A DNA stretch of 64,000 nt. Source: Nocardioides daedukensis (GTDB taxonomy: Bacteria > Actinomycetota > Actinomycetes > Propionibacteriales > Nocardioidaceae). Of this stretch, positions 41,090 to 49,148 are shown in pieces; the first letter of the stretch is position 1, and every line of letters begins with the position of its first letter. The stretch is taken from NCBI RefSeq assembly GCF_013408415.1, contig NZ_JACCAA010000001.1:2232001-2296000 (forward strand), written 5' to 3'. The notes under the pieces are model-generated. The model made no database searches, had not been told where the DNA came from, and saw only the letters and a program-made list of their open reading frames with translations. The translations under genes and the position numbers were made by a program.

Positions 41090-41781
41090 CCTCGCGACTG
41101 CATGCGGTGACCTTCGACTCGGCGGACCCAGCCGCGGTTGCGGCGTTCTGGGCCGGGCTGCTCGAGCGGGATGTCCTCGACGAGCCCGGCGTCGCCCTGG
41201 TGCCGGGCGACGAGAGGCAGGTCGGGCTCAGGTTTGTTGCCTCCGACGCCGAACAGGTCGGGCCGCGACGTCTGCATCTGCACCTGACCAGCGACAGCCC
41301 GGAGCACCAGGAGCGGACTGTCGAGACGGTGCTCCGCCTGGGCGGCCGCCACATCGACGTGGGCCAACAGCCCGACGAGCCCTTCGTCGTGCTCGCCGAC
41401 CCGGAGGGCAACGAGCTCTGCGTGATCTCGCCTGGCAACAAGTTCCTGGCCGGCACCGGCCACCTCGGCGAGGTCACCTGCGACGGAACCAGAGACGTGG
41501 GCCTGTTCTGGCGCGACGCGTTGGACTGGCCACTGGTCTGGGACGAGCACGAGGAGACCGCTGTCCAGTCGCCGCTCGGCGGCACCAAGGTCTCGTGGGG
41601 CGGCCCGCCGGTCGAACCCAAGCTCGGTCGGAACCGGCAGCGCTTCGACCTCCTTGCCGATGACCCCGACCATGAGACGGAACGGCTCATCTCGCTCGGC
41701 GCCACCCGCCTTGGCCACCTGACTGACGGCGTCGAGCTGGCCGACCCGGACGGCAACGAGTTCAGCCTCCACGCAGGCTGA
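41086..41781 (+). CDS. VOC family protein, two-domain
   Basis: A 231-residue protein with two tandem glyoxalase-fold modules: residues 1-115 (LHAVTFDSADPAAVAAFWAG to DPEGNELCVIS) and 120-231 (LGEVTCDGTRDVGLFWRDAL to DPDGNEFSLH). The two halves make one active site in relatives. TAGCCT six bases before the ATG gives a leaderless start inside the previous gene. Substrate unknown. Confidence 0.85.
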   Translation: MTSRLHAVTFDSADPAAVAAFWAGLLERDVLDEPGVALVPGDERQVGLRFVASDAEQVGPRRLHLHLTSDSPEHQERTVETVLRLGGRHIDVGQQPDEPFVVLADPEGNELCVISPGNKFLAGTGHLGEVTCDGTRDVGLFWRDALDWPLVWDEHEETAVQSPLGGTKVSWGGPPVEPKLGRNRQRFDLLADDPDHETERLISLGATRLGHLTDGVELADPDGNEFSLHAG

Positions 41782-41801
41782 CTCGGTCGGCAACTTCAGG
41801 T

Positions 41802-42653
41802 TCACCGATCGTCGACAACGCCTGCCGGGGGGTGTTCGAGTGCCCTGAGGAGAGGGGCGAGGGCGGATAGAAGGTCATCGGCATCGTGGCTGCCTCGGCC
41901 TTCCCATTCCGCAATTTCCACACCGACTATGTCGGAGCCCTGAGCCAAGGCGAGGGCGAGGTCTTCGAGCTGGCCGAGGGTGAGTCCGTCTGGTTCGTGG
42001 TAATCCGTCTGGAACAGACCAGGCTCAAGCACGTCGCAGTCAATGTGGAAGTAGACCGGACGACCCCCCACGATCTGGTTGAGTGTGGTCCCGTCCGATT
42101 CCTCGGGGGTGAGCACGGGGATCTGGTGTCGCTCGATCAGTTCCTGCTCAGCATCATCGATCGAGCGGGTTCCGACCAGCACCAGTCGCTCAGGGGTGAG
42201 GCCCGTACCCAGGCCAGAGTCCCACCAGCCCAGGGGCCCCGAGACTGCCATGCCGCCCAAGTAGTCCGTCGGGCTTCCGCCGGGGACGTTGCGGTCTGCG
42301 TGCGCGTCGAGCCAGACCAGCACAGCGTCTGGGTGGATGCTCATCACCGCAGGGACCGTGGCGAGGCTGGTCGCGCACCGCCCGTTTACACACACGACGC
42401 CGTGGCCCGCTTTCAGCTGTTCGATGACGGCGGCGGCGTATGACGCGAGTTGCTCTCGAGCGCCGTCGAGGTGCTCCGAGCTGGTCTGTTCGAGCCGGGT
42501 GAAGGCGTGCCCCAGCAGATGCGATGTTCGATTGCACGCAGCCCCAGACGCCTGCAGCAGGAGCGGCACTGCCTCGTTCGGTTTCTCGTTGTGGTCGCCT
42601 GCCGGACCCAGGTAACCCAGCACGGTCGCGCTGGACGCGAAGTCAGTCGTCAT
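41802..42653 (-). CDS. arginase/agmatinase superfamily protein
   Basis: A 283-residue ureohydrolase-fold protein. Metal motifs are VLVWLDAHADRN and YFHIDCDVLEPG. The usual first motif GGDHS is replaced by VCVNGRCATS, with Cys where the metal-binding His would be; an actinobacterial subgroup has GGNC at this place, so this may be normal for the subgroup rather than a loss. It diverges from an ArgP/LysG-like regulator, which fits basic amino acid metabolism. Activity as a true arginase is uncertain. Confidence 0.75.
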   Translation of the reverse strand: MTTDFASSATVLGYLGPAGDHNEKPNEAVPLLLQASGAACNRTSHLLGHAFTRLEQTSSEHLDGAREQLASYAAAVIEQLKAGHGVVCVNGRCATSLATVPAVMSIHPDAVLVWLDAHADRNVPGGSPTDYLGGMAVSGPLGWWDSGLGTGLTPERLVLVGTRSIDDAEQELIERHQIPVLTPEESDGTTLNQIVGGRPVYFHIDCDVLEPGLFQTDYHEPDGLTLGQLEDLALALAQGSDIVGVEIAEWEGRGSHDADDLLSALAPLLRALEHPPAGVVDDR

Positions 42654-42711
42654 AGGTGCGACCGTAAGAGCCCGCGTCAGTCAGGGGAAGCGGAAAAATC
42701 GGGCATTACTT

Positions 42712-42717
42712 TAGGCT
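42712..42717 (+). promoter_or_regulatory. leaderless -10 of the ArgP-like gene
   Basis: TAGGCT is followed by six bases and the ATG at 42724. The hexamer lies inside an outer dyad, GGAAGC (42686-42691) and GCTTCC (42715-42720), which may be an autoregulatory site. Confidence 0.55.
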
Positions 42718-42723
42718 TCCTGA

Positions 42724-43683
42724 ATGAGTCCCACCCTCGTGCAACTTCAAGCCCTCGCCGCGGTCGTCGACCACCAGAACTTTGAACAGGCCGCCCAGTC
42801 GTTGCACATCTCCATCAGCGCGCTCAGCCAGCGCATCGCAGGACTCGAACGCGTCGCCGGCTATCCCGTGGTCACCCGGGGCAGGCCGGCACAGGTCACT
42901 GAGCCGGGTCAGTCGCTGCTCAAGCTCGCCCGCCAGATCGATTGGCTCGTTTCCGAGCATCAGCGAGAAGCTGCTGACATCGCCGAGCTGCGACCCAGCA
43001 CCATGGCGCTGGCCGTGAACGCCGACTCGCTGTCGACCTGGTTCAAGCCGATGCTGCGATGGTTCGCTCGCAACGAAGTGCTGCTCCATCTAAGGATCGA
43101 GGACCAAGACCGCACGGCTCGCCTGTTGGAGCGTGCTGAGGTCGTCGGCGCCGTCTCCACACGAGCCGCGCCGCCACCTGGCTGCCGGACGACGCCACTG
43201 GGCCGCATGCGGTACCTGCCAACATGCGCGCCGGAGCTGCTCCCTCTCGAGGGGCTCTCAGAGAAGGATCTGCCAGCGTGGCTGCAGGCAACTCCCACAC
43301 TCCGCTTCGACACTGGGGATGCGCTTCCCGCTCAATTCGCCATGCATTTCGGCCTTTCCCCGGGCTCGCTGCGCTCCCACCTGATCCCGTCCAACCGGGA
43401 GTACCTCGATGCGGTTCGCGCAGGCTTGGGTTGGAGCGTGCTTCCAGAAGACCAGGTCGCGGGTGACCTTCGCGACGGACAGTTGGTCCTCCTGCCCACC
43501 CGACACTCCATCGACGTGCCGCTCTACTGGCATCGCTGGCGGCACAACTCGGCCCTCATGGAAAACATCGATGCCGAAGTGGGCCGTTGCGCCGAACGTC
43601 TGCGCGCGCCGACGGTGGCGGATGGACTCGCGGAGAGTCCGGCCCTCAACCCAGGCCGAGCTCAGCACCGAGTCGAGCGGTGA
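42724..43683 (+). CDS. LysR family regulator, ArgP/LysG type
   Basis: A 319-residue LysR regulator of the ArgP (IciA)/LysG group. The HTH is LVQLQALAAVVDHQNFEQAA with LHISISALSQRIAGLER, which has the ArgP-type 'QLxALxxVVxxxxFxxAA' start. The effector domain carries MRYLPTCAPELLP and VRAGLGWSVLPEDQV. Relatives respond to lysine and arginine and control a LysE/ArgO exporter; none is here, but the arginase-family gene diverges from it. The 3' end overlaps the converging sigma gene by 38 bases. Confidence 0.85.
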   Translation: MSPTLVQLQALAAVVDHQNFEQAAQSLHISISALSQRIAGLERVAGYPVVTRGRPAQVTEPGQSLLKLARQIDWLVSEHQREAADIAELRPSTMALAVNADSLSTWFKPMLRWFARNEVLLHLRIEDQDRTARLLERAEVVGAVSTRAAPPPGCRTTPLGRMRYLPTCAPELLPLEGLSEKDLPAWLQATPTLRFDTGDALPAQFAMHFGLSPGSLRSHLIPSNREYLDAVRAGLGWSVLPEDQVAGDLRDGQLVLLPTRHSIDVPLYWHRWRHNSALMENIDAEVGRCAERLRAPTVADGLAESPALNPGRAQHRVER

Positions 43684-44539
43684 GGTCCGGGGCGGCGTAC
43701 GCCTCGATCTCCACGATCCGCCCGGCTGCCACGGTGAACGCCATGACGCTGAACAGCATGCCGTCGCGGGTGATCACCACGCCCGCCGCACCGTTGACGA
43801 CGGCGGGTCGCACGATCCGGTCCGGGTGGGCATAGAGGACCGCGTTGCCGGCGACCTTCTCCGCTCCGCGGTAGTGGGTGACGCCCGCCCCCAGGTCGGA
43901 GCGGAGCACCACGGCCGGGTCGAGCACGCTGATCAGGCGTTCGAGGTCACCGTCGTGAGCGGCAGCGAAGAAGGCGTCCACGACGGATCGCTGACGGGCC
44001 AGGTCCGCATCAGGCGCCGGTACGCCGCCCTGCACCCGTCGCCGTGCACGACTGGCCAGCTGCCGGGTCGCATCGTCGGTCTTGCCCACGATCGGCGCGA
44101 TCTCGCCGAACGGCACGGCGAAGAGGTCATGCAGCACGAAGGCCAAGCGCTCGGCCGGGGACAGCTGGTCGAGCACCACCAGGAGGGCGACGCTGACCGA
44201 GTCGGCGAGCAGCGCCTGGTCGGCGGGGTCACCGGATGACCCGTCGAGGCTGACGACGGGCTCGGGCAACCGCTCGAGTCGTTCCTCGAGGGAGTCCTCA
44301 CGGTGGGTCGATCGGGCACGGAGCACATTGAGCGAGATCCGGGACACCACGGTGGTGAGCCAGCCACCGAGGTTGTCGATCGCACCCGCGTCCGCGGACT
44401 CGGCGCGGCTCAGCCGCAGCCAGGCCTCCTGGACCGCGTCCTCCGCTTCGGCGGTCGATCCGAGCATCCGGTAGGCCACCCCGAACAGGTGGCGGCGGTG
44501 CTCCTCGAAGCCCTCCGCCAACCAGTCGTCGTACGCCAT
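43646..44539 (-). CDS. ECF sigma factor with SnoaL tail (third)
   Basis: A 297-residue ECF sigma factor. Sigma2 covers HLFGVAYRMLGSTAEAEDAV and LGGWLTTVVSRISLNVLRAR, sigma4 covers QLSPAERLAFVLHDLFAVPF and a SnoaL-like domain makes up the last 120 residues. The linker has LPEP, close to the ECF41 WLPEP. A CMD gene diverges from it, and both genes have the same promoter type, so this is a second sigma-CMD pair with the genes arranged back to back. Confidence 0.92.
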   Translation of the reverse strand: MAYDDWLAEGFEEHRRHLFGVAYRMLGSTAEAEDAVQEAWLRLSRAESADAGAIDNLGGWLTTVVSRISLNVLRARSTHREDSLEERLERLPEPVVSLDGSSGDPADQALLADSVSVALLVVLDQLSPAERLAFVLHDLFAVPFGEIAPIVGKTDDATRQLASRARRRVQGGVPAPDADLARQRSVVDAFFAAAHDGDLERLISVLDPAVVLRSDLGAGVTHYRGAEKVAGNAVLYAHPDRIVRPAVVNGAAGVVITRDGMLFSVMAFTVAAGRIVEIEAYAAPDLTARLGAELGLG

Positions 44540-44575
44540 GTCGTCATCCTCTCGCTCCAGCAGTGCCGAAACTCT

Positions 44576-44602
44576 GACCCGCGAGGCGACCCAGATGTGA
44601 TT
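44576..44602 (-). promoter_or_regulatory. autoregulated promoter of the third sigma gene
   Basis: On the minus strand AATCACA (44596-44602), sixteen bases, GGTC (44576-44579), then 36 bases to the ATG at 44539. Its flanks CCAATCACAT and GCGGGTCAG recur in the divergent promoter. Confidence 0.8.
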
Positions 44603-44625
44603 GGCCGAGAAAACTTCTTGGGTCC

Positions 44626-44652
44626 AGTCACATTCGGTGGGCGTTGCGGGTC
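44626..44652 (+). promoter_or_regulatory. promoter of the divergent CMD gene
   Basis: AGTCACA (44626-44632), sixteen bases, GGTC (44649-44652), then 42 bases to the ATG at 44695. CCAGTCACAT and GCGGGTCAG match the sigma promoter on the other strand almost base for base. Confidence 0.8.
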
Positions 44653-44694
44653 AGGGATGTCGACAGAGAACGAATCGATCCGAAGGAGACCCCG

Positions 44695-45165
44695 ATGACC
44701 ATCGAACCCCGCATGAGCAACCCAGCCACGATCATCCCGCAGGCCTACAAGGGGATCGGCGACCTCTTGGCCGCCGGCGCGTCCGGTGACCTGCCCCCGT
44801 CGACCATCGAGCTGGTGGCGCTGAGGGTCAGTCAGCTCAACGGCTGCGCCGCGTGCATCCAGGGTCACGTCATCAACGGTCCCGGGGTCGGCCTCACGGT
44901 GTCGCAGATGCTCGGCCTGCCGGCGTTCCGCGAGTCGCCGTTCTTCGACGAAGCCGAGAAGGCCGCACTCGAGCTCACCGACGCGCTCACCAACCTCGTC
45001 GGCTCACAGGAGGCGGTGTCCGACGAGCTCTGGCGCGAGGTCACCAAGCACTATGGGGAGAAGCAGATCGCCGCGTTGATCCTGACGATCGCCACCAACA
45101 ACCTCTTCAACCGGATCAACATCGCTGTCCGCGAGGACGCCATGGAGCCGTTCTGGACGCAGTAG
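44695..45165 (+). CDS. carboxymuconolactone decarboxylase (AhpD-like) protein
   Basis: A 156-residue AhpD-like protein. The redox motif is LNGCAACIQGHV, that is CxxC with His three residues later, as in alkylhydroperoxidases. The rest has the usual helical pattern (EAVSDELWREVTKHYGEKQI). GAAGGAGA before the ATG sets the start. It is predicted to be made on activation of the divergent sigma factor, perhaps in response to peroxide or quinone stress. Confidence 0.9.
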   Translation: MTIEPRMSNPATIIPQAYKGIGDLLAAGASGDLPPSTIELVALRVSQLNGCAACIQGHVINGPGVGLTVSQMLGLPAFRESPFFDEAEKAALELTDALTNLVGSQEAVSDELWREVTKHYGEKQIAALILTIATNNLFNRINIAVREDAMEPFWTQ

Positions 45166-45191
45166 GCCGGTCGACACTAGCGTCCATGTCC

Positions 45192-45581
45192 ATGTCACAG
45201 GACGCCACTGTCGAACTCATTCGCTCGCTCGTCCAGAACCTGGACGGACCCCAAGTCGACTGGGACGGTTGGCAGTCGATGTCGATGATCCTCGAGTTCC
45301 CTGGGGGCAGGTTCAACTCAGCCCACGGCTTTCTCTACTCCCCCGACGGCACGATTTCGGCCGTGGCTTGCCGCCCGACCCGCGTCCTGCCGGCCGTGGA
45401 CGCCTATGTGCGCAGCAAGTACTCGGCAGGTGACGCGCCTGCACTGAAGATGCTGGTGCGATTCGACCGGACAGCCGGGCAGTACGAAGTGTTGTTCGAG
45501 GAATCCGACGAGAAGCGCTGGCAGATCACCCCGGACAATCTCAACGAGATTCACGCGGATCTGCGGCCGAGTTTCGACTGA
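45192..45581 (+). CDS. YezG-like putative immunity protein
   Basis: A 129-residue acidic protein. The pattern WDGWQSMSMILEFPGG, then GFLYSPDG, and ending RWQITPDNLNEIHADL matches the YezG/DUF600-type immunity fold of polymorphic toxin systems. No toxin gene is adjacent. TAGCGT (45178-45183) lies before the ATG, eight bases away, or two before an ATG at 45186 that adds two residues. The call is tentative. Confidence 0.45.
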   Translation: MSQDATVELIRSLVQNLDGPQVDWDGWQSMSMILEFPGGRFNSAHGFLYSPDGTISAVACRPTRVLPAVDAYVRSKYSAGDAPALKMLVRFDRTAGQYEVLFEESDEKRWQITPDNLNEIHADLRPSFD

Positions 45582-45622
45582 CGTGGGGCGGCCGCTCCGG
45601 ACCGGTTCACTAGGGTGAGGTC

Positions 45623-46663
45623 GTGCAACTCACCGCACGCGACCTCAACCGCACCCTGCTGTCGCGCCAACACCTGCTCGAGCGCAGCCGACGTACCGTG
45701 CCCGAGATGGTGGAACACCTGATCGGACTGCAGGCACAGGAGAACCTCTCCCCCTATCTCAGCCTCGCCGCGCGCCTGGAGGACTTCGACCCCCACGCCG
45801 TCAGCGTAGGGCTGGAACAGAAGCACCTGGCCCGACTTCTCACGATGCGCGGGACCATCCACCTGCTGGTGCCGGACGACGCGTTGACGCTGCGCCAGTG
45901 GACCCAACCACGCATGGACAAGGAGCGCGCGTCGAGCCAGTCGATCGGCGACGCTCGACACCTCGATGCCGCCACCCTCAAGGAGGCGGTCTCCGAGCTC
46001 CTCGCGGACGGGCCGATGACCGGGAAGGAGCTCGGACTCCAACTCGCGGAGAGGTTCCCGGGGCCTTCGCCGACCGCACTCACGAACCTGGCCCGGGTCG
46101 ACCTGCCTCTGGCCCAACTTCCACCCCGCGGGTGCTGGCAGCAGTCGGGTGGAGTCGTCTACCAGTACGTCGACCGCTGGCTCGAGCGCCCGTTGCGCGA
46201 GCCCGACCCGGCTTCCGTGGTCCAACGCTGGTTGCGCGCCTTCGGTCCGGGAACGGCTGCCGACGTCACCGCGTGGTCGGGCGTCACCGGCATGGCTCCG
46301 ATCATGAAGGCGATGGATCTGGTCCAGCACACCGACGAGACCGGGCGGATCCTGTACGACGTACCCGACGCAGAGATCGTGCCCGGCGAGCAGCCCGTGC
46401 CCGCGCGCCTGCTCGGCACCTACGACAACCTCTGGTTGTCCCACGCCGGCCGCGACCGGGTCACCGCGCCGGAGAACCGCAAGCGCTGGATGGGACTCAA
46501 CGGGGGGAACGCGAACACCGTCTTCGTCGACGGTTGGTTGGCGGGCCTGTGGCGAGTCACCGACGGCGAGATCGAGGTCGAGCTGTTTCGCGCCCTGACC
46601 CGCGCCGAGCAGAAGGGCCTCGACGATGAGGTCGAGCGAACCCGGTCACTCCTGGCCAGTTGA
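45623..46663 (+). CDS. AlkZ/YcaQ-like winged-helix protein (DUF1006)
   Basis: A 346-residue protein of the AlkZ family, DNA glycosylases that release crosslinked bases. The catalytic QxQ motif is present as Gln37-Ala-Gln39 in LIGLQAQENLSPY, the positions known from the Streptomyces AlkZ enzyme. Three winged-helix units follow, and the beta-barrel end carries LLGTYDNLWLSHAGRDRV. The GTG start lies six bases after TAGGGT. It may act on azinomycin-like crosslinks or be a general repair enzyme. Confidence 0.85.
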   Translation: MQLTARDLNRTLLSRQHLLERSRRTVPEMVEHLIGLQAQENLSPYLSLAARLEDFDPHAVSVGLEQKHLARLLTMRGTIHLLVPDDALTLRQWTQPRMDKERASSQSIGDARHLDAATLKEAVSELLADGPMTGKELGLQLAERFPGPSPTALTNLARVDLPLAQLPPRGCWQQSGGVVYQYVDRWLERPLREPDPASVVQRWLRAFGPGTAADVTAWSGVTGMAPIMKAMDLVQHTDETGRILYDVPDAEIVPGEQPVPARLLGTYDNLWLSHAGRDRVTAPENRKRWMGLNGGNANTVFVDGWLAGLWRVTDGEIEVELFRALTRAEQKGLDDEVERTRSLLAS

Positions 46664-46721
46664 GCGCAGGACCCATGGACAGGGAGGATGCGCGGATGGT
46701 CCACCGCCCTATCCTGTGGCC

Positions 46722-47063
46722 ATGCGTCGTCGTCACCTGCACCTCGCGTCGAACCGGCTCTTCTGGCAGGTCGGGGACCCTTACGTCCACCCATACTCCG
46801 TTGATGTCAGCGTCGAGCCCCTCCCGGCGAAGGTGACGGTCGCGGAAGGCGTCACGCACAACGCTGTGGCCGCGATCCTCGACATTGCGGAAGCGCTCAG
46901 CGACACCTGGGCGGAACACTTCGCGCGGGCTGAGGCGGACTGGCTGCGGCCATACCTGCTGAGAGTGCTGGACGGTGACCTGGTCACCGAGGCCGAGCTG
47001 GTCGATCACTTCGTCCGTCTTCATGGTCGGGCGCCGGAGGTCACGGACTCGCAGCACATCTGA
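46722..47063 (+). CDS. hypothetical protein (113 aa)
   Basis: A 113-residue soluble protein from an ATG six bases after TATCCT (46710-46715). It opens with a basic segment (MRRRHLHLASNRLFWQVGDP) and ends with helices (WLRPYLLRVLDGDLVTEAEL). I do not recognise a family. The clean promoter and normal codon use support a real gene. Confidence 0.5.
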   Translation: MRRRHLHLASNRLFWQVGDPYVHPYSVDVSVEPLPAKVTVAEGVTHNAVAAILDIAEALSDTWAEHFARAEADWLRPYLLRVLDGDLVTEAELVDHFVRLHGRAPEVTDSQHI

Positions 47064-47156
47064 GTGGCTGGCCTCTGCCATCGCCCGACGCCGATCAGAG
47101 CTTGGCCCACAGCAGCGCTGGTTTAGCACTCGAACCAACTGGTCAGGCTCACTGTC

Positions 47157-47735
47157 ATGTCGCGACTGTCCGAACTCCTGACTCCAAATCTGCCTGCCAA
47201 CCTCGCAATCCCCGAACCACTGGAGCGCGCCTGGGCCTGGCTTGAGTCTCGCGGCTGGGAGGGCGACAACGGAAACGGCTACTTCCTCACGCCCTACGCA
47301 GGCGAGGCCCAACTTGGCGCGGTGTTCACCTCGGCTGCGTCATTGATTGGCTGGTTCGAGCCAGGTGAGGATGGCGCTGATCGGCTCCTGCCCTTCGTGG
47401 AGCTGGACGGCGCAGGGAGTGTCGGCGTGCTCTGGTTGGACGACAGCGGCGCGGTTCGCGTCGCCGCGTTGGGCTCCGATGGCGCCGTCAGCCTGCTGGC
47501 CGAGAACGCCATCGACTTCCTGCGACTGGTTGCGATCGGCTTTTGCGATATCGACCAGTTCATTGAGGGAGAGCCCGAGGATGTGGAATCGGTCGAGGCG
47601 CATGCCGAGTTCCGCAATTGGGTGGAGACCGAGTTCGGTGTCGACGTCCCTGCACATTGGGAATTTCCTGACGATGACCCTTTCAACTCTTGGGTCCATC
47701 GAATGAAGGGTGTGGAGTACCGAACCTACGCCTAG
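47157..47735 (+). CDS. SMI1/KNR4-like (SUKH) candidate protein
   Basis: A 192-residue protein. The central part, LLPFVELDGAGSVGVLWLDD followed by LLAENAIDFLRLVAIGF, resembles the SUKH core: an alpha/beta sheet and then a helix that ends 'DFLxLVAxG'. Many SUKH proteins are toxin immunity factors. It lies 1.6 kb from the YezG-like gene, and no toxin was found between them. The call is tentative. Confidence 0.4.
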   Translation: MSRLSELLTPNLPANLAIPEPLERAWAWLESRGWEGDNGNGYFLTPYAGEAQLGAVFTSAASLIGWFEPGEDGADRLLPFVELDGAGSVGVLWLDDSGAVRVAALGSDGAVSLLAENAIDFLRLVAIGFCDIDQFIEGEPEDVESVEAHAEFRNWVETEFGVDVPAHWEFPDDDPFNSWVHRMKGVEYRTYA

Positions 47736-47787
47736 AAGACCGCCTCCCTGCGAGGTCCTCGAAGCCGACAGACAGGAGCAGTCCGCC

Positions 47788-48600
47788 ATGCGTGAGGTGA
47801 GACTCCGTGACGTCGAGGGTGTTCGGTGGCTGCCAGATGAGGTGTCCGGGGTTGGGGCGCTCGTGCTCGCGGGGTCCAGCGGCCGGGTGGATTCTGCGCG
47901 TGCAGAACTCCTCGCCCGCAGTGGTGCGGTCGCCGAGTCGATCCAGTGGTTCGGCGGAGTGGGCCAACATGAGGGGCCGTGGGAGATCCCTGTGGAACTC
48001 TTCCTCGACCGAGCCGCGGCCCTCGCGAAGGACTGTGAACGCGTCCTGGTCCTCGGCACCTCGTTCGGCGCTGAGGCCGCGTTGCTCACCGGCGCCCACA
48101 GTCCCGATGTCGATGCGGTGGTCGCGTTCGCTCCGAGCGACGTGGTGTGGGCGGGGGTGCGCGCGGATGGCACCGTCACCTCCCACTGGGCCATGGACGG
48201 TGCCCCACTGCCGCACGTGCCGTTCGATGAGAGCTGGGAGCCGGACGACGACGTTCCGGCTTTCCTCGGCATGTACGAGGCGAGTCGGCGAAGGTTCTCG
48301 GCGCAGATCGAGGCCGCAACGATTCCGGTTGAGCGGATCAAACAGCTTGTGCTGGTCGCAGGAGGTGATGACCAGGTGTGGCCGTCGGTGGAGATGGCAG
48401 AGTCGATACGCGCTCGACGCGAGAAGCACCGGCTGGACACCCTGCTCCTCTCCGCACCCGATGCAGGCCACCGCACGATCCTGCCTGGAGAACCGACCGT
48501 GACCGGGGGCATGCGGATACGGCGCGGAGGAACCGAAGCTGCCGACCGAGACCTGGGCACCGCCGCGTGGCCCCATGTCGAACGACTGCTGCACATCTGA
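47788..48600 (+). CDS. alpha/beta hydrolase of the BAAT/acyl-CoA thioesterase type
   Basis: A 270-residue protein. The nucleophile is Ser in LGTSFGAEAALL, the acid is in GDDQVWPSVEM and the His is in AGHRTILP; this is the arrangement of the BAAT C-terminal domain. The N-terminal BAAT domain is absent. CAGGAGC precedes the ATG at 47788. The substrate may be an acyl-CoA or an ester. Confidence 0.8.
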   Translation: MREVRLRDVEGVRWLPDEVSGVGALVLAGSSGRVDSARAELLARSGAVAESIQWFGGVGQHEGPWEIPVELFLDRAAALAKDCERVLVLGTSFGAEAALLTGAHSPDVDAVVAFAPSDVVWAGVRADGTVTSHWAMDGAPLPHVPFDESWEPDDDVPAFLGMYEASRRRFSAQIEAATIPVERIKQLVLVAGGDDQVWPSVEMAESIRARREKHRLDTLLLSAPDAGHRTILPGEPTVTGGMRIRRGGTEAADRDLGTAAWPHVERLLHI

Positions 48601-48611
48601 CCGAGCCGGGG

Positions 48612-49148
48612 TCAGCGGCCGGGCTCCCACTGCAGCACCTGGTTCAGGAGCGCCTCCGGCGCAGCCGCGCTGTCGAGCCGCAACACCGGCTGACGCCGAT
48701 CGGCCAACCACTTCTCGTGTGCGACACGGCTTCGTCCGTTGAACGACGGGTCGTCGTACCCACGAGCCCACTCCACGAAGGCCGACCACGACTCCTCGTC
48801 AAACGTCTGGCCGTCCCTCCGGTGGACCTCCCGCGCTTGCAGCCGTCGCAGCCTCTCATCGGGATCGAGGGTCAGGAAGACGATGGCGTCGCACTGGTCG
48901 ACGACCTCCTCGCCCCACCCCACCGTGGATCCCGACAGGACCCATGCCTCGCGAGGGACGAACACCTGACGCATCAGTTCCACCCGGTCGGCCTCGGCGC
49001 GCTTCACGGCATACGGAGGGTTCGTCGGGCGCCAGAAATAGTCATCAGCATCAGCGTGCGGTACTGACCAGCGGCCCGCCACGGCGCGCGCGAGTGTGGA
49101 GGTTCCCGAGCCACTGGCACCCAACACGTGGAGTCTGCATCGCCTCAT
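48612..49148 (-). CDS. P-loop nucleotide kinase-like protein
   Basis: A 178-residue P-loop protein of the adenylate-kinase-like fold (AAA_18/AAA_17 type). Walker A is VLGASGSGTSTLARAV, with Thr in place of the usual Lys-Ser pair (GSGTST), so nucleotide binding may differ. ADADDYFWRPTNPP is a substrate segment seen in related kinases, and FLTLDPDERLRRLQARE is the lid. The start overlaps the upstream gene by ATGA. Confidence 0.8.
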   Translation of the reverse strand: MRRCRLHVLGASGSGTSTLARAVAGRWSVPHADADDYFWRPTNPPYAVKRAEADRVELMRQVFVPREAWVLSGSTVGWGEEVVDQCDAIVFLTLDPDERLRRLQAREVHRRDGQTFDEESWSAFVEWARGYDDPSFNGRSRVAHEKWLADRRQPVLRLDSAAAPEALLNQVLQWEPGR

